Part shown: positions 24,400 through 33,564 of the stretch, piece by piece
Numbering within the stretch: position 1 is the first letter of the stretch
How the letters are laid out: every line of letters starts with the position of its first letter
Virus record (IMG/VR): IMGVR_UViG_3300004807_000003
Coordinates: 1 to 43,136 of that record
DNA from: a virus
Length of the DNA stretch: 43,136 bases
Reading direction: 5' to 3' (one strand)
Position numbers and translations under genes: made by a program
The notes under the pieces: generated by a model
Told to the model about the DNA's origin: nothing
The model's database searches: none
Seen by the model: the letters and a program-made list of their open reading frames with translations, nothing else

Positions 24400-26733
24400 T
24401 TAAACGGTTGGCCCACCGCCGCCCGGAGGCGGTAAGCCAGCTTTAGCCGCTGGCGGGTGTGCGTGTGTTGCGGGTTTGGCTGCCGCGGGTGGAGGCATCG
24501 GCGGGGCCATGGGTGCCATGAGTTGAGCGAGAGCCTGAGCCGCTTGCAAGTGCTCTTTGATGTGAAGCTCGATATTCAAGAGCCCTTGCGCGTTTCCGGC
24601 TGTTTTCTGCTTATACGCCGCCGCGCTGCTCAAGTAATCGCGGCAAGACTCGATCTCAAACGGATGGAAGTCGAACAAGCCCACCGGAACGCTCGATTTG
24701 AGCATGGCCGAGGGGTCCGGTGGTGGAGGTGGTGGAGGCTCCGGCAATCCCTGCGCTTTGGCCGCCATCGCCGCCGCCGCGTGTTGGATCTGCGCTTGCT
24801 GCCCTGCCGCCGCCAGTTCTTCCGGGCCGGGAGGGATAGGGGCTTGCTGCAAGAGTAAATCTATTTCCCGTTCCTGCTTCTCGTAGGCTTCGATCTGCGG
24901 AAACTCCAACTCAGGAACGCCCATGTAGCTGTTAATCGTGGCCCAGTTTTTCGGACTTTGGAAGATTTGAGCACCTACGGGAGTTTGCACCGCCATCGTA
25001 ACCAGTTGCCCCACTTGAGAGCGTTTGGCCGAGGTCGATTCCGGGAAGCTGGAGTCATCGTCAACGTGCGCGTGGAAGCTGCCCTTGGCGATATCGGCCA
25101 CTGAGAGCTTGGTAACGCCGTCTTCCGATTCGACCGTTGGTTCGTCATCGAGATAGTCAGGATTCACCGCCGCGCACAAAGCCGCTTGCCGATCGGACTC
25201 CGCAAACAGGTCTACGATGTTGCCCCAGATGATTCCAAGTTGGCCGAGGGCCGTAGCCCGCGCCTGAGCGTAACCGCTGGCGGTTTTTCCGGCTTCGTCC
25301 ATGGACGCGCCCAGAATGGCCGGCACAATCGCCAGAATGAATTGCAGCAAGTCCCCCTGCATCCATTGGGTGTGCTGAAACAGTGTTGGGGGTATCTCTG
25401 GATCAGGCTCCTGATAGAAAAGCGACTCTACCGCCGTACTCTGCGGCACGCCCTTAGCCTCACGGTAAGCGTAAGGCTCCGCGCGCTGCGAAATAATGGC
25501 GTCTAAGTCTTCCGTTTCGGCCTTGAACCAGCGAGACGGCCATCCGTATTCTTTGACATCCCTGTACATCCGGTTGTCATTGTTGAAATCGTCCTGAATC
25601 GGTACCGCTGGTTTCATGAACGGCATTTTTGACATGCCGTCGCCAGGGTAGGGCCATTTCACCGCTATGTGATCGTCAAGACATTCTTCCCACGCGCCCG
25701 CGAACACATCGCCCACAAAGACCACGTGCGCGCCTTGCGGAAACAATTCTTTGAATTTGTCCCGGCACGTGCCGCCCTCAAACTGAGTATCAAGCGATTT
25801 ATCCGCCCATGCTTGCGGCCGCAACCATAAATGAGTGCGAGTGACCAAATGCGAGAGCGCTTCCCCGATTTTGGCTTCACTCCGGGAGCCTTGCAGCACT
25901 CCGAGACGCGCAAACCGCTCATAATTGTTCTCGCCAATGCCCGCCATGCCCGTTTGCAGCTTGTCGGCAATCTCCGGGTACTGCGCGCGCGCGTTATTGA
26001 TGTTTGGATCGTCGAAAATGAAGAAATACGGGCAGTCTTTCAGTTCTCGCGCGTAAATCGTGCATTTCGTCTCTAAAGTGCCGTGAATCGTGCGAATTTC
26101 GCGCTGATTCGGTTTCCCGGTGCGCTTGTTGATGCCGAATTTCTGTTCATCGGCTTCCGTTCGCGTCCATAGGACCGTTCGCCCCGAGACGCCCATCATG
26201 TTTACAGCTTCTTGCTGCTGCTGCTTCCAGGAATTGTGCCGTTTGAAGATAGCGCGGTACTTTTCGGCTTGATCGGCCGCATCAACGTCCTCGGGACGGT
26301 CTACGGAGTTGGGTACAAAGTCGCTGGAAGCTGGCGTTTGACTAAGAACGGCCGTGATAGCCCGGAGCGCCGGCTGAAAGATGTTGTAGACCTTCAACCG
26401 CGGCGGGCAAACATAGTTCGTGTTGTTTCCATAGTTGAAAGTCGAGCCGCTGGCGCCCACTTGGAAGTATCCCGTTCGAGGGTCCTCAAAAATGTATTGG
26501 TAGCCATCCCGGTAAAAGCGATGTTTGCGGTCCTGTAGAACTTCCTGCCGTCTGTCGAACTGCTCCTGCGCCTGAAACGTGACGGCCAAGCCCTTTAGCG
26601 CATTTACCAGCGTTTCGGGCATGTCGATATTACGAACGCCGTAGGGCTGAGACGCGCCGTTTTGTTCGGCTTCCGTCTGCGGAGCGTTCGCGCCGTCGAT
26701 TTCTGCGGGATTTGGAAGTGTGGCGGTTGCCAT
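24400..26733 (-). CDS. Portal protein
   Basis: A 777-residue protein, close to the size of P22-type portals. Features seen: a Gln/Arg-rich early helix (TFQAQEQFDRRQEVLQDRKH), a core with conserved-looking FFIFDDPNINNARAQYPEI and WGNIVDLFAESDRQAAL, a long C-terminal helical barrel (EAYEKQEREIDLLLQQ, IELHIKEHLQAAQALAQL), and a Pro/Ala/Gly-rich tail. It lies between the terminase and scaffold genes, the standard portal position. The portal ring is the DNA channel and the docking site for the terminase. Confidence 0.75.
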   Translation of the reverse strand: MATATLPNPAEIDGANAPQTEAEQNGASQPYGVRNIDMPETLVNALKGLAVTFQAQEQFDRRQEVLQDRKHRFYRDGYQYIFEDPRTGYFQVGASGSTFNYGNNTNYVCPPRLKVYNIFQPALRAITAVLSQTPASSDFVPNSVDRPEDVDAADQAEKYRAIFKRHNSWKQQQQEAVNMMGVSGRTVLWTRTEADEQKFGINKRTGKPNQREIRTIHGTLETKCTIYARELKDCPYFFIFDDPNINNARAQYPEIADKLQTGMAGIGENNYERFARLGVLQGSRSEAKIGEALSHLVTRTHLWLRPQAWADKSLDTQFEGGTCRDKFKELFPQGAHVVFVGDVFAGAWEECLDDHIAVKWPYPGDGMSKMPFMKPAVPIQDDFNNDNRMYRDVKEYGWPSRWFKAETEDLDAIISQRAEPYAYREAKGVPQSTAVESLFYQEPDPEIPPTLFQHTQWMQGDLLQFILAIVPAILGASMDEAGKTASGYAQARATALGQLGIIWGNIVDLFAESDRQAALCAAVNPDYLDDEPTVESEDGVTKLSVADIAKGSFHAHVDDDSSFPESTSAKRSQVGQLVTMAVQTPVGAQIFQSPKNWATINSYMGVPELEFPQIEAYEKQEREIDLLLQQAPIPPGPEELAAAGQQAQIQHAAAAMAAKAQGLPEPPPPPPPDPSAMLKSSVPVGLFDFHPFEIESCRDYLSSAAAYKQKTAGNAQGLLNIELHIKEHLQAAQALAQLMAPMAPPMPPPAAAKPATHAHPPAAKAGLPPPGGGGPTV

Positions 26734-26990
26734 TATTGAATCACTACTGGTCGTTTGTCGATTTGCTCTGCGATACGCTCGAACTGCTGTTTCTGCTGGC
26801 GGGTGGAGATGCGATCAAGGACTGCGTTCACTGCGTCGGCAAACGTGCCACAGCAAAGCGACTGTGAACCGAAGGCGTTATGAGCACCGCAGTAAGGGCA
26901 AAGCATATCGGTTGATCCCGCGCTAATCTGAGCCTCAACGAATGCCAATTTTTGCTCACCGCTCATGGGCGGGGCTTGTTCGGGGTTCAT
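26733..26990 (-). CDS. Small zinc-ribbon protein before the portal
   Basis: An 85-residue protein from the ATG at 26990, which overlaps the upstream stop (ATGA). Longer frames upstream are the shadow of the 56-residue gene. It has CPYCGAHNAFGSQSLCC near the middle, a zinc-ribbon pattern, then helices (VNAVLDRISTRQQKQQFERI). Role unknown; it is coupled to the portal gene by TAATG. Confidence 0.6.
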   Translation of the reverse strand: MNPEQAPPMSGEQKLAFVEAQISAGSTDMLCPYCGAHNAFGSQSLCCGTFADAVNAVLDRISTRQQKQQFERIAEQIDKRPVVIQ

Positions 26991-27157
26991 TTCGCTGCCT
27001 TGAATCGGTTGGAGAGCTTGCCCTTGTTTGGGACTTTGTACGGTAGCTTCTTCGGCGTCACTGAATCCCATTCGGCCACCTTCGCAGGACCGCCCAAAGC
27101 CTTCTCCCCTTCCTTGGTGTGGCCCCATTTCTGCTGCTGGCGACTCAGGAAGGGCAT
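26987..27157 (-). CDS. Small conserved-looking phage protein, 56 residues
   Basis: A frame from ATG 27157 to TGA 26987 encodes MPFLSRQQQKWGHTKEGEKA, LGGPAKVAEWDSVTPKK and a basic end. Short proteins starting MPF-x-S-x-x-Q-x-x-W/Y are frequent beside terminase and portal genes in phages. Their function is not known. It starts two bases after the previous stop and overlaps the next gene by ATGA. Confidence 0.65.
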   Translation of the reverse strand: MPFLSRQQQKWGHTKEGEKALGGPAKVAEWDSVTPKKLPYKVPNKGKLSNRFKAAK

Positions 27158-27159
27158 GG

Positions 27160-27492
27160 CTACATTCCTACGCGCATGGCCGCATGGTCGCTGTATTTGT
27201 CATTCGCCATGCCAGCGGGTTCGCCGGACTCGTGCGCCCGGATGTGGTCGGCAAGCTCTTTGTGACCCATCTTTTCGGCCATGTGAGCCATGCCTTCATG
27301 GATAGAGCCGTGCTCCTCGCCGTCTGATGTGCTACAGGTACCGTCGCCGTGATTGCACAGCGAAAGCTCATCCATATCCTGCGGAGTCTCGCTGTCTTTC
27401 ATGTCGGCGTGTTGCGTGGGTGCCGTCTCCGGTCCCTTGGTCTTCATTGGTGGAGCCGCTTTCTTGCGGCCAAAGTCTGCGATTGTGCTCAT
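27160..27492 (-). CDS. Hypothetical His/Asp/Met-rich protein
   Basis: A 110-residue protein. The N-terminal part is basic and Pro-rich (RKKAAPPMKTKGPETAP). The C-terminal part is acidic with many His and Met (LCNHGDGTCSTSDGEEHGS, IHEGMAHMAEKMGHKELADH), so metal binding is conceivable. It overlaps its upstream neighbour by 4 bases. No family recognised. Confidence 0.5.
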   Translation of the reverse strand: MSTIADFGRKKAAPPMKTKGPETAPTQHADMKDSETPQDMDELSLCNHGDGTCSTSDGEEHGSIHEGMAHMAEKMGHKELADHIRAHESGEPAGMANDKYSDHAAMRVGM

Positions 27493-27782
27493 GATGTCCT
27501 CAATTCTTGGGCTAACTGCGCCATTTGCTCTTCAAACTCGGAAAATGTTCTGGTGCGGACTACTCTTGGAGGCTCGTTTAGCTTCTGCTGGGTCTGCTGT
27601 TTGGTAAGTTTCTGCTCAAGGTCGAAGATGGACTTTTCGCACCGTTCGTATTCGGCCTTAAATAAGTCATCAATTTGGGCATAGAGTTTTTTGATTTCCA
27701 GCACGCGCTTTTCCAATTCCTTTTCGTATTCGGCCTTGGTAACGTACCTCTTGTCCAGCCATTTTAGGAATGCTTCTACCAT
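27489..27782 (-). CDS. Coiled-coil protein downstream of large terminase
   Basis: A 97-residue, almost wholly helical protein with heptad-like Leu/Ile and Lys/Glu spacing (AEYEKELEKRVLEIKKLYAQ, YERCEKSIFDLEQKLTKQQ). It overlaps the terminase end by 7 bases. A packaging accessory or structural spacer role is possible; this is inference from position. Confidence 0.5.
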   Translation of the reverse strand: MVEAFLKWLDKRYVTKAEYEKELEKRVLEIKKLYAQIDDLFKAEYERCEKSIFDLEQKLTKQQTQQKLNEPPRVVRTRTFSEFEEQMAQLAQELRTS

Positions 27783-29398
27783 GGAGACCTCACCCGCGTC
27801 GTTACTTTCTTTTCCCGCTCATTGAAGATCCTGAGGGCCATGACTTTAGCGTTCACATCGCCCGGAGTCACATCCCAGACTTCTTTTTGGCGAACCTCAA
27901 TAGGTGCTTTCCGGTGCGGATTCATCATGCTCTTGATGCCGTATCTCAGGCAGTCCGCCACGTCATCGGCTACGGTATCTTGCTTTTCAACGTCCTCTGT
28001 TTTCTTTGGATCGTGGACAAGCATGGGAATGGCCGAGATTGTTTCTACGCAATTTGCACTAATCAGGAGCAATGGAAAACCAGATAAAGCGGTTTCACGT
28101 GAAACAGATTTTCCGATGACTTGGCAAGTTTGACGGAAACAGTTATACATGAACCGCCATCCTCCAATTCTGTCGTCGTCTGCGGGCCATGCTTTCGGTA
28201 AGCCGTGCATTGTAAAGACTTCATCCATCTGTTCTGCAATGGTTCGGGCACTTCCCCGTTTAGCGAAGGCGTCAGGGCTAAGAAAGTGTGCCTTGATTTG
28301 CTTGATTTCGTCTTCTGGCGTTCGCGCCACGCATTCAAGGGCCAAATCGGGCTCACCAACGCCTTGCGCCACGTGTTCGCGCTTGACAATGACAACATCC
28401 AAGGGGTAATCCGAGATGGTCCCAAAGTATTCACGAAGCTGATCGGGGCCGAGCTTGCCGCTTGCGTACCAGTGCTGGCAAGCCCAATGCTTGAAACCCC
28501 AGTCCATCGAGGTCCAGTGCTTCCACCACGGCTGTACAATCCGTTGCGTGTCGGAGGCAGTGATAACACATTTTGACTCATCCCAAACGCCTGAGAAATA
28601 CTGACCGGCAAAGTTATCGAACCGTCCTAGAAGCTCTCCGAGCCTCAGATATTCCGGTAAGGCGTTCATTTTCCGGCCTTCCGAGGTTTCGCTTATGAAG
28701 AGATCGAAGCGTTTCTCTGAAGGCAGAGAGTAGAACGTCTTTACGTCTACGTTGCACTCGCCTCTGAACCATTCGTAGTTATCCCACCCGTAAGCCTGAA
28801 TGAAAGCGTACTCGTGGGGCTGCTCTTTGCCTTGGTATTGCTTGAGCCAGAAAACGCGCCGTAAGAACGCAGTGCCCGCGCCGCCAGGGTTAAAGCCGAG
28901 AATGGTTTTGACCGCGCCAGGAGCCGCCCCAGGCCATCGGTTAGGGGTGTGAAGCAAGATAAGCTGCTGCTCTGTAAACTGTTCGGCTTGGTCAATCGCC
29001 AGGTCAAAGGCTTCCGGGCCGCGCGCGACTTGTTCAATTTCCTTGAGAGTGTCGCCATACTTGAACGCAAGGCGTGAGCCATTCGGGAAACGAAACTCTT
29101 TCCGGCCATCGTGGTAAAACTGACTGATCTGCGGAAACTCCAGTTTGTACTTTTCGATGAAAGTCTCAACAATGTCGCCCCAGTTGCGACGAATGATAAA
29201 ACCCGTTGTGCCGGGGTTCTCGAATCGCCGCTGAAGCATGACGCGCCGGATACCGCCAGTCTTGGCGCCGCCGCGGGCTCCACCGAAACCAATCCAGGTA
29301 GCAACCTTCGGCCCAGTCGCACGCATAAGCCGTAGCAGTTGTTCCTGCTTAGGCTGTAAGGCGATGTCAAGCGCGAAGGCATCTGATACTTTTGCCAC
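27776..29398 (-). CDS. terL: Terminase large subunit
   Basis: A 540-residue packaging motor. The ATPase carries a Walker A-like GGARGGAKT (residues 39-47) and Walker B with catalytic Glu, LAIDQAEQ (Asp136, Glu139). The nuclease domain begins at SMDWGF (acidic Asp) after about residue 290, with further Asp in the C-terminal DDVADCLRYG. It cuts and pumps DNA into the prohead through the portal. Length is normal and no frameshift is seen. It is separated from the small subunit by one gene. Confidence 0.92.
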   Translation of the reverse strand: MAKVSDAFALDIALQPKQEQLLRLMRATGPKVATWIGFGGARGGAKTGGIRRVMLQRRFENPGTTGFIIRRNWGDIVETFIEKYKLEFPQISQFYHDGRKEFRFPNGSRLAFKYGDTLKEIEQVARGPEAFDLAIDQAEQFTEQQLILLHTPNRWPGAAPGAVKTILGFNPGGAGTAFLRRVFWLKQYQGKEQPHEYAFIQAYGWDNYEWFRGECNVDVKTFYSLPSEKRFDLFISETSEGRKMNALPEYLRLGELLGRFDNFAGQYFSGVWDESKCVITASDTQRIVQPWWKHWTSMDWGFKHWACQHWYASGKLGPDQLREYFGTISDYPLDVVIVKREHVAQGVGEPDLALECVARTPEDEIKQIKAHFLSPDAFAKRGSARTIAEQMDEVFTMHGLPKAWPADDDRIGGWRFMYNCFRQTCQVIGKSVSRETALSGFPLLLISANCVETISAIPMLVHDPKKTEDVEKQDTVADDVADCLRYGIKSMMNPHRKAPIEVRQKEVWDVTPGDVNAKVMALRIFNEREKKVTTRVRSPW

Positions 29399-29401
29399 AC
29401 A

Positions 29402-29761
29402 TTAGCCGCCAACGATGCCGGTGAACGTGCCGCCGGCGGAATACGAAGGGACGCCAAAGCGGTAGAACAGCGACGAACCCGCATCCGTGTAGGTATCGTT
29501 CTGAAGATTCGAGCCGCTGTAAACGGTGTTGGCCGCTGCCCATCCTGCGGTAGTGTCGCTCATCGCCGCCTGAATGATGACAGTAGCCGTGGGAGCCGCT
29601 GCGAAGTTGTAAGAGAAGGTGATGTTCTTTGTACCCGCGCCAGTGATGGCAGTTCGCGCCATGGCTTGGCTGAACCAGCCACTAGCCACCGTCTCCGCAC
29701 TTGCCAGTGTCGCCACATCGCCCGGATAAACCGCCGCTGCCGTTCCTACTGAATAAGGCAT
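29402..29761 (-). CDS. Small beta-rich structural protein between terminase genes
   Basis: A 119-residue, Ala/Thr/Ser/Gly-rich beta protein (TKNITFSYNFAAAPTATVII, SLFYRFGVPSYSAGGTFTG). Its composition resembles capsid decoration proteins. Placement between small and large terminase genes is unusual. It overlaps the small-terminase gene by 16 bases. Confidence 0.5.
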   Translation of the reverse strand: MPYSVGTAAAVYPGDVATLASAETVASGWFSQAMARTAITGAGTKNITFSYNFAAAPTATVIIQAAMSDTTAGWAAANTVYSGSNLQNDTYTDAGSSLFYRFGVPSYSAGGTFTGIVGG

Positions 29762-30138
29762 TCATCGTCTCCTTTTTCGTCAATCACTGATCGCACCGTT
29801 ACCTTGATGCCCTTCGAGGCCGATTCGTCCACCTGTGCCGGGGGCTTGTCGGAGTAGAGCGCGTTACGCTTGGCAACCTTCCACTTGATCCAGTTCACCC
29901 GCTCTCTCACCACGTGAATCGTGTAGGGTGTGGCCTTGGCAAGCATCTCTTCGGCCTTGTGTAAGTCGCTCTCTACGCCGATCTTGCAGGCGTCGTAATA
30001 GGCCGAGTGAAACTGACGATCCTTTTGCAGTCGCCGCCAGATGGCCTTTTTGTCAGTTCCGGCCGCTATCGTGGCTTCTACCGCCGATGCCCCATCAAGC
30101 AAGGCATCGAAAAAAATCTCTTCCTGCTCTGGCGTCAC
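29746..30138 (-). CDS. Terminase small subunit-like
   Basis: A 130-residue protein. The N-terminal helices contain an HTH-like segment, EATIAAGTDKKAIWRRLQKD, followed by a charged helical core (YYDACKIGVESDLHKAEEML, RVNWIKWKVAK) and a C-terminal tail rich in Lys/Asp. This arrangement and the position upstream of the large subunit match small terminases, which recognise packaging sites. Confidence 0.7.
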   Translation of the reverse strand: MTPEQEEIFFDALLDGASAVEATIAAGTDKKAIWRRLQKDRQFHSAYYDACKIGVESDLHKAEEMLAKATPYTIHVVRERVNWIKWKVAKRNALYSDKPPAQVDESASKGIKVTVRSVIDEKGDDECLIQ

Positions 30139-30260
30139 TGCCCGATAGCCTCACTCACAAACCAAACCATCGCTACCACCACCAAGGCCGCAATCGCCGT
30201 GATGATGACGCCCTCCCAGGCCACCAGCCGCTCATCAGCCTTCTTGTCTTGGTCGCTCAT
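30135..30260 (-). CDS. Small membrane protein downstream of lysozyme (holin/spanin candidate)
   Basis: A 41-residue protein from ATG 30260, overlapping the lysozyme stop (ATGA). It has a charged N-terminus (SDQDKKADERLVAWEG) and one hydrophobic helix (VIITAIAALVVVAMVWFV). Coupling to the lysozyme gene suggests a lysis function. Longer in-frame starts run antisense-like through the lysozyme gene and are rejected. Confidence 0.55.
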   Translation of the reverse strand: MSDQDKKADERLVAWEGVIITAIAALVVVAMVWFVSEAIGQ

Positions 30261-30658
30261 ACAGCCAGCAAAGCTACTTCCAAATTCCTGCGACTCAACA
30301 GGCCCGGCAACACATTGCCTCTGGCGTCTCGCGTGTGCCGTGGGTTGTCTATGCGATCCTGCCCCGCTAACACCTTGCCGAGAGCCCCAACGCCGCAATT
30401 AAAGCCAAATGAGGCGTAAGCTAGCACCTTGCCCGACGTCGTAACTCCCGCCTTGTCGAGTGCTGCGAAGATCGGCGCTAAATCCTGCTTCAAGAGGTCC
30501 ATCGCTTGCGCTATCGTCACGTGGCTACCTTCGATCACGTTTCCGGTGTGGCCTACGCCGATTGTCACCACGCCGCCAGTGTCCCTGTATCCTGTGAGGC
30601 GGACGCCCTCAATCTGCATGATGAGAGACGCCGCTGCGGTCTGGAGGGCGGGGGTCAT
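30257..30658 (-). CDS. GH24 lysozyme (endolysin)
   Basis: A 133-residue phage lysozyme of the T4/P22 type that cleaves the glycan of peptidoglycan. The catalytic pattern is EGVRLTGYRDTGGVVTIGVG with Glu17, Asp26 and Thr32 in the E-x8-D-x5-T spacing. A GH24-like C-terminal part contains ALGKVL and LPGLLSRRNLE (typical G-L-x-x-R-R-x-x-E). No signal peptide, so it needs a holin; a small membrane protein follows directly. Confidence 0.9.
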   Translation of the reverse strand: MTPALQTAAASLIMQIEGVRLTGYRDTGGVVTIGVGHTGNVIEGSHVTIAQAMDLLKQDLAPIFAALDKAGVTTSGKVLAYASFGFNCGVGALGKVLAGQDRIDNPRHTRDARGNVLPGLLSRRNLEVALLAV

Positions 30659-30663
30659 TTAAG

Positions 30664-33564
30664 TTATTGCTTGCATATCCAGTCAATATCAATCGTGGCA
30701 CCTGAAACCGTGACTGCGGATGTGATTGTAAATGAAGTGGTCGTCGGTGTACCGTGCCCAACTCCAAAGAACGTGCTGCCTCCGTCTACGGATACCGTGC
30801 AACTGGTTGGAGCTACCGTCAACGCTGGGTAATTGACCGTGGCAATAGTGCCAGTAGTGGCTGTCCCACCGACGATTTCCACGCTTCCGCCGAGCGCGTT
30901 GCACGACGAGCTAATACAAGTAGCCGAAGTCACGTTAGTGCCCGGGGTGAATGTCACGGATGCATTGCTGACCGGTGCTGTGCGGTTGATCGCAGCTTGT
31001 ACTTGCTGCACCATTTGCAGATACCCCTGCGCTGATGGATGTAGGTTAGTTGCACTTGAATTTTCCTGCCAACAGCTAACGCCTCCGCATTGACTGTTGC
31101 TTCTTGCCGCACCGTCCGTACAAAGAGAAGAAAAGGCGGTCCCACTATTTGCCGAAGCTAGGTAGTTATTGGCGCTGCATGTATCGGCAATTTGATCAGC
31201 CCAGGGCCACTGTTGCTGAGTCAGGAGGACATTAAAGGCGTCCTTGATCGTGTCGAACATCACGACGTTGGTAATCGTGGTTGCTGCCGCCGAATAAGTC
31301 CCGGCGCTCACGCCCGACGTCGTAAAGGTGAAACTTGTCGGACTCGTTACCGTCACGGTGTACGTGCCATTCAGGGAAGCGTTTCCGCTATTCGCTACGG
31401 TGATACTTGCGCCCGTGCTCATGCCGTGTTTTATGAATGTCGTCACCGAGGCTAGATTGGCGTTGACGACAATATTCCCGGGACCCGGATTGCCTGAAAT
31501 CATCGGAAGGGCTACCGTTTTAAAGCCAGCCGCCTTCCAAGCGCCAAACATTTTGGCATTGAGACCAAGTATGTAATTTGCACATGCCGCCGTAGTCGTG
31601 AACTGGCCGCATCCACTTGTACTGTTTACGTCGTTGACTCCGATCATGCCGACAAACACGTTTTGGGAGCTTCCCGGCTGATATACAGACGGCAAGCCAC
31701 CGGCCTGACCCCTGTTGCTAATAGTCGCAGCCACCCCACCGCTGATTGCCAAAATGCGCTGTGTAGTGAATGTATTAGCTGTTGGGTAGGTTCCGTTTAT
31801 GATGATCGCCGCGTAGGTGCTAGAGGGTATAAAATTTCCCTCCGTCTGGGAATCGCCGTCGAACACTAATTGATTACCTGTCAAGGTATTGAATGGCGAT
31901 TGACCCAAACTCACTCCCTTCGTTTGCGCCAACCATGTTTTTACATTGTTGTAAATCTGCGCGATCTCTTCAGCGGTTTTTTGGACGTTGTAAACCGCCG
32001 TGAAGTAAACGTTTACCGGGTAGACCGTGCTTGTCACCTGGGCCAGATAAATACCCATGCTGCTATCCGCTCCAATTTCTGGAGTTGCGGCTGATAGTCC
32101 CGCCCGACTCACGCCAGCCGATGAAGTTGGCGGAATATTGCCAGAGTTGTAGTATCCATACTCGGCGCCATTTACGTAAACTCGATCTTGCGTTCCCGCC
32201 CCCATCACGACGGAAACCATTTGTGCCCCCGTGGGCAGTTGCGGTTGAGAAATAGCCAAGCACGCCGTAGTGTCCGGTGTGCCGGAAGCGCCAAACCACC
32301 ATGCCGCCCTCACATTCGCTTTCGCGTTGTTGACTCCCGCGCCATTCGCACAATTGCTTGTGACGAGCATCTTTGGCCCAAGCGCCGCCGATGACCCAAA
32401 GAACGGTTTATCAATGTATGCGTTGGTGCTTTCCGGCGGCACGTCAGCTACCACGATTACGGTTTGCATCGTCCCGGTGAGCGCTGCGGGCATCGTGACG
32501 TATTGGGACTGACTTGCGTAAGGGACTAGCCGCAAGCCCACTGGCGAGGTGTTCGGCGTGGCTGTACTTTGCGTTCCTGTGATGGTTCCGTTATTCGCGT
32601 TCCCGCTGATGTCGGAAATTGTGAGCAAGTCGGTTGTTGAGGCATACGTGTTCACTGCACTCCCGCTGTTCACCTGTGCACCCCAAATCAGCACGCTATT
32701 CGTGCCATTCCCGGCGTAACTGATAGTCCCGTTGGCGCTAGCCATGTCGAAGATGATTTGCGCCGAAGTCGCCACCGTATAGGTGATAGCCACCCTACAC
32801 CAGCCATTTGCAGCCGTTGTCGCACTCCTGGCTACAACATAAGCAGTCCCGCCCGACCCGCCCGTTAGGTTACCTGTCACGCAAGCCTGGAAATCAAAAT
32901 ACGATATCGAAAACGCAGACCCGTCATCTACTTCTAGGGCGAACCAATTGCGCGTATTGGCCTTTCCGTATAGGGATAGCGTAAAAGTTTCGCCTGGAGA
33001 AAACGACGCGCCAGGAGCAGCTAAAGAAGTCGATCCCGGGGCAATATAGTGAGCACCTGTAAACGCCGCTTCCACCAATTCGCTGCCCGTGTTGGTGCCG
33101 TCCGGGGCAGTGCAGGAAACCGAACACGTGCCAGCAGCAGCAACAGAAGAATGAGTCACTGTCCAATAAGATGAGGTGCTGAAAGTCTGCGAGTATTTGA
33201 CGTAATTGGGCCAAGAATACACGTATTCGGCAGACAGTCCTGCTGTGGGGATATTGGGTCCTGTGGGGTTAAGGGTTACCAAACTGCTCGGTGCAATCCC
33301 GCTATCCGCCCCATTCCCCGCGCCGTTGCCTGAGATCAGGTTTGTAGTAGCCGGGATGGTCGCACCACCACCGCCGCCAGCTACCGCCGCCCATGTCCCC
33401 GACTGGCACGTGTAGATGGTGCCGCTTGGTCCCACCAACTTGCCTTGGTTGGCGCTGCAAACGCCGCTGGGGACGGTAGTAGTCGGGCATATTGCGCTAG
33501 TGCATGGCGACTGCCCTAATGCCAGAGACGCGCCGAGCGCCAGAGAGAGGAGAATGGCTTTCAT
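30664..33564 (-). CDS. Secreted/appendage protein with lectin-like and SGNH hydrolase domains
   Basis: A 966-residue protein. Signal peptide MKAILLSLALGASLALG; a short Cys domain (GTIYTCQSGTWAAV) near 49-62; beta-sandwich/carbohydrate-binding-like region around 120-310; a LamG-like region around 340-540 (ISGNANNGTITG, RVYVNGAEYGYY, AEEIAQIYNN). An SGNH/GDSL esterase domain spans about 560-860, with block I FDGDSQTEG (Ser572), block III GVND (Asn644) and block V NLHPSAQGY (His842). A 65-residue beta module is inserted at about 700-765, and a fibre-like beta end follows. It probably deacetylates a surface glycan. It lies just upstream of the lysozyme. Confidence 0.7.
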   Translation of the reverse strand: MKAILLSLALGASLALGQSPCTSAICPTTTVPSGVCSANQGKLVGPSGTIYTCQSGTWAAVAGGGGGATIPATTNLISGNGAGNGADSGIAPSSLVTLNPTGPNIPTAGLSAEYVYSWPNYVKYSQTFSTSSYWTVTHSSVAAAGTCSVSCTAPDGTNTGSELVEAAFTGAHYIAPGSTSLAAPGASFSPGETFTLSLYGKANTRNWFALEVDDGSAFSISYFDFQACVTGNLTGGSGGTAYVVARSATTAANGWCRVAITYTVATSAQIIFDMASANGTISYAGNGTNSVLIWGAQVNSGSAVNTYASTTDLLTISDISGNANNGTITGTQSTATPNTSPVGLRLVPYASQSQYVTMPAALTGTMQTVIVVADVPPESTNAYIDKPFFGSSAALGPKMLVTSNCANGAGVNNAKANVRAAWWFGASGTPDTTACLAISQPQLPTGAQMVSVVMGAGTQDRVYVNGAEYGYYNSGNIPPTSSAGVSRAGLSAATPEIGADSSMGIYLAQVTSTVYPVNVYFTAVYNVQKTAEEIAQIYNNVKTWLAQTKGVSLGQSPFNTLTGNQLVFDGDSQTEGNFIPSSTYAAIIINGTYPTANTFTTQRILAISGGVAATISNRGQAGGLPSVYQPGSSQNVFVGMIGVNDVNSTSGCGQFTTTAACANYILGLNAKMFGAWKAAGFKTVALPMISGNPGPGNIVVNANLASVTTFIKHGMSTGASITVANSGNASLNGTYTVTVTSPTSFTFTTSGVSAGTYSAAATTITNVVMFDTIKDAFNVLLTQQQWPWADQIADTCSANNYLASANSGTAFSSLCTDGAARSNSQCGGVSCWQENSSATNLHPSAQGYLQMVQQVQAAINRTAPVSNASVTFTPGTNVTSATCISSSCNALGGSVEIVGGTATTGTIATVNYPALTVAPTSCTVSVDGGSTFFGVGHGTPTTTSFTITSAVTVSGATIDIDWICKQ

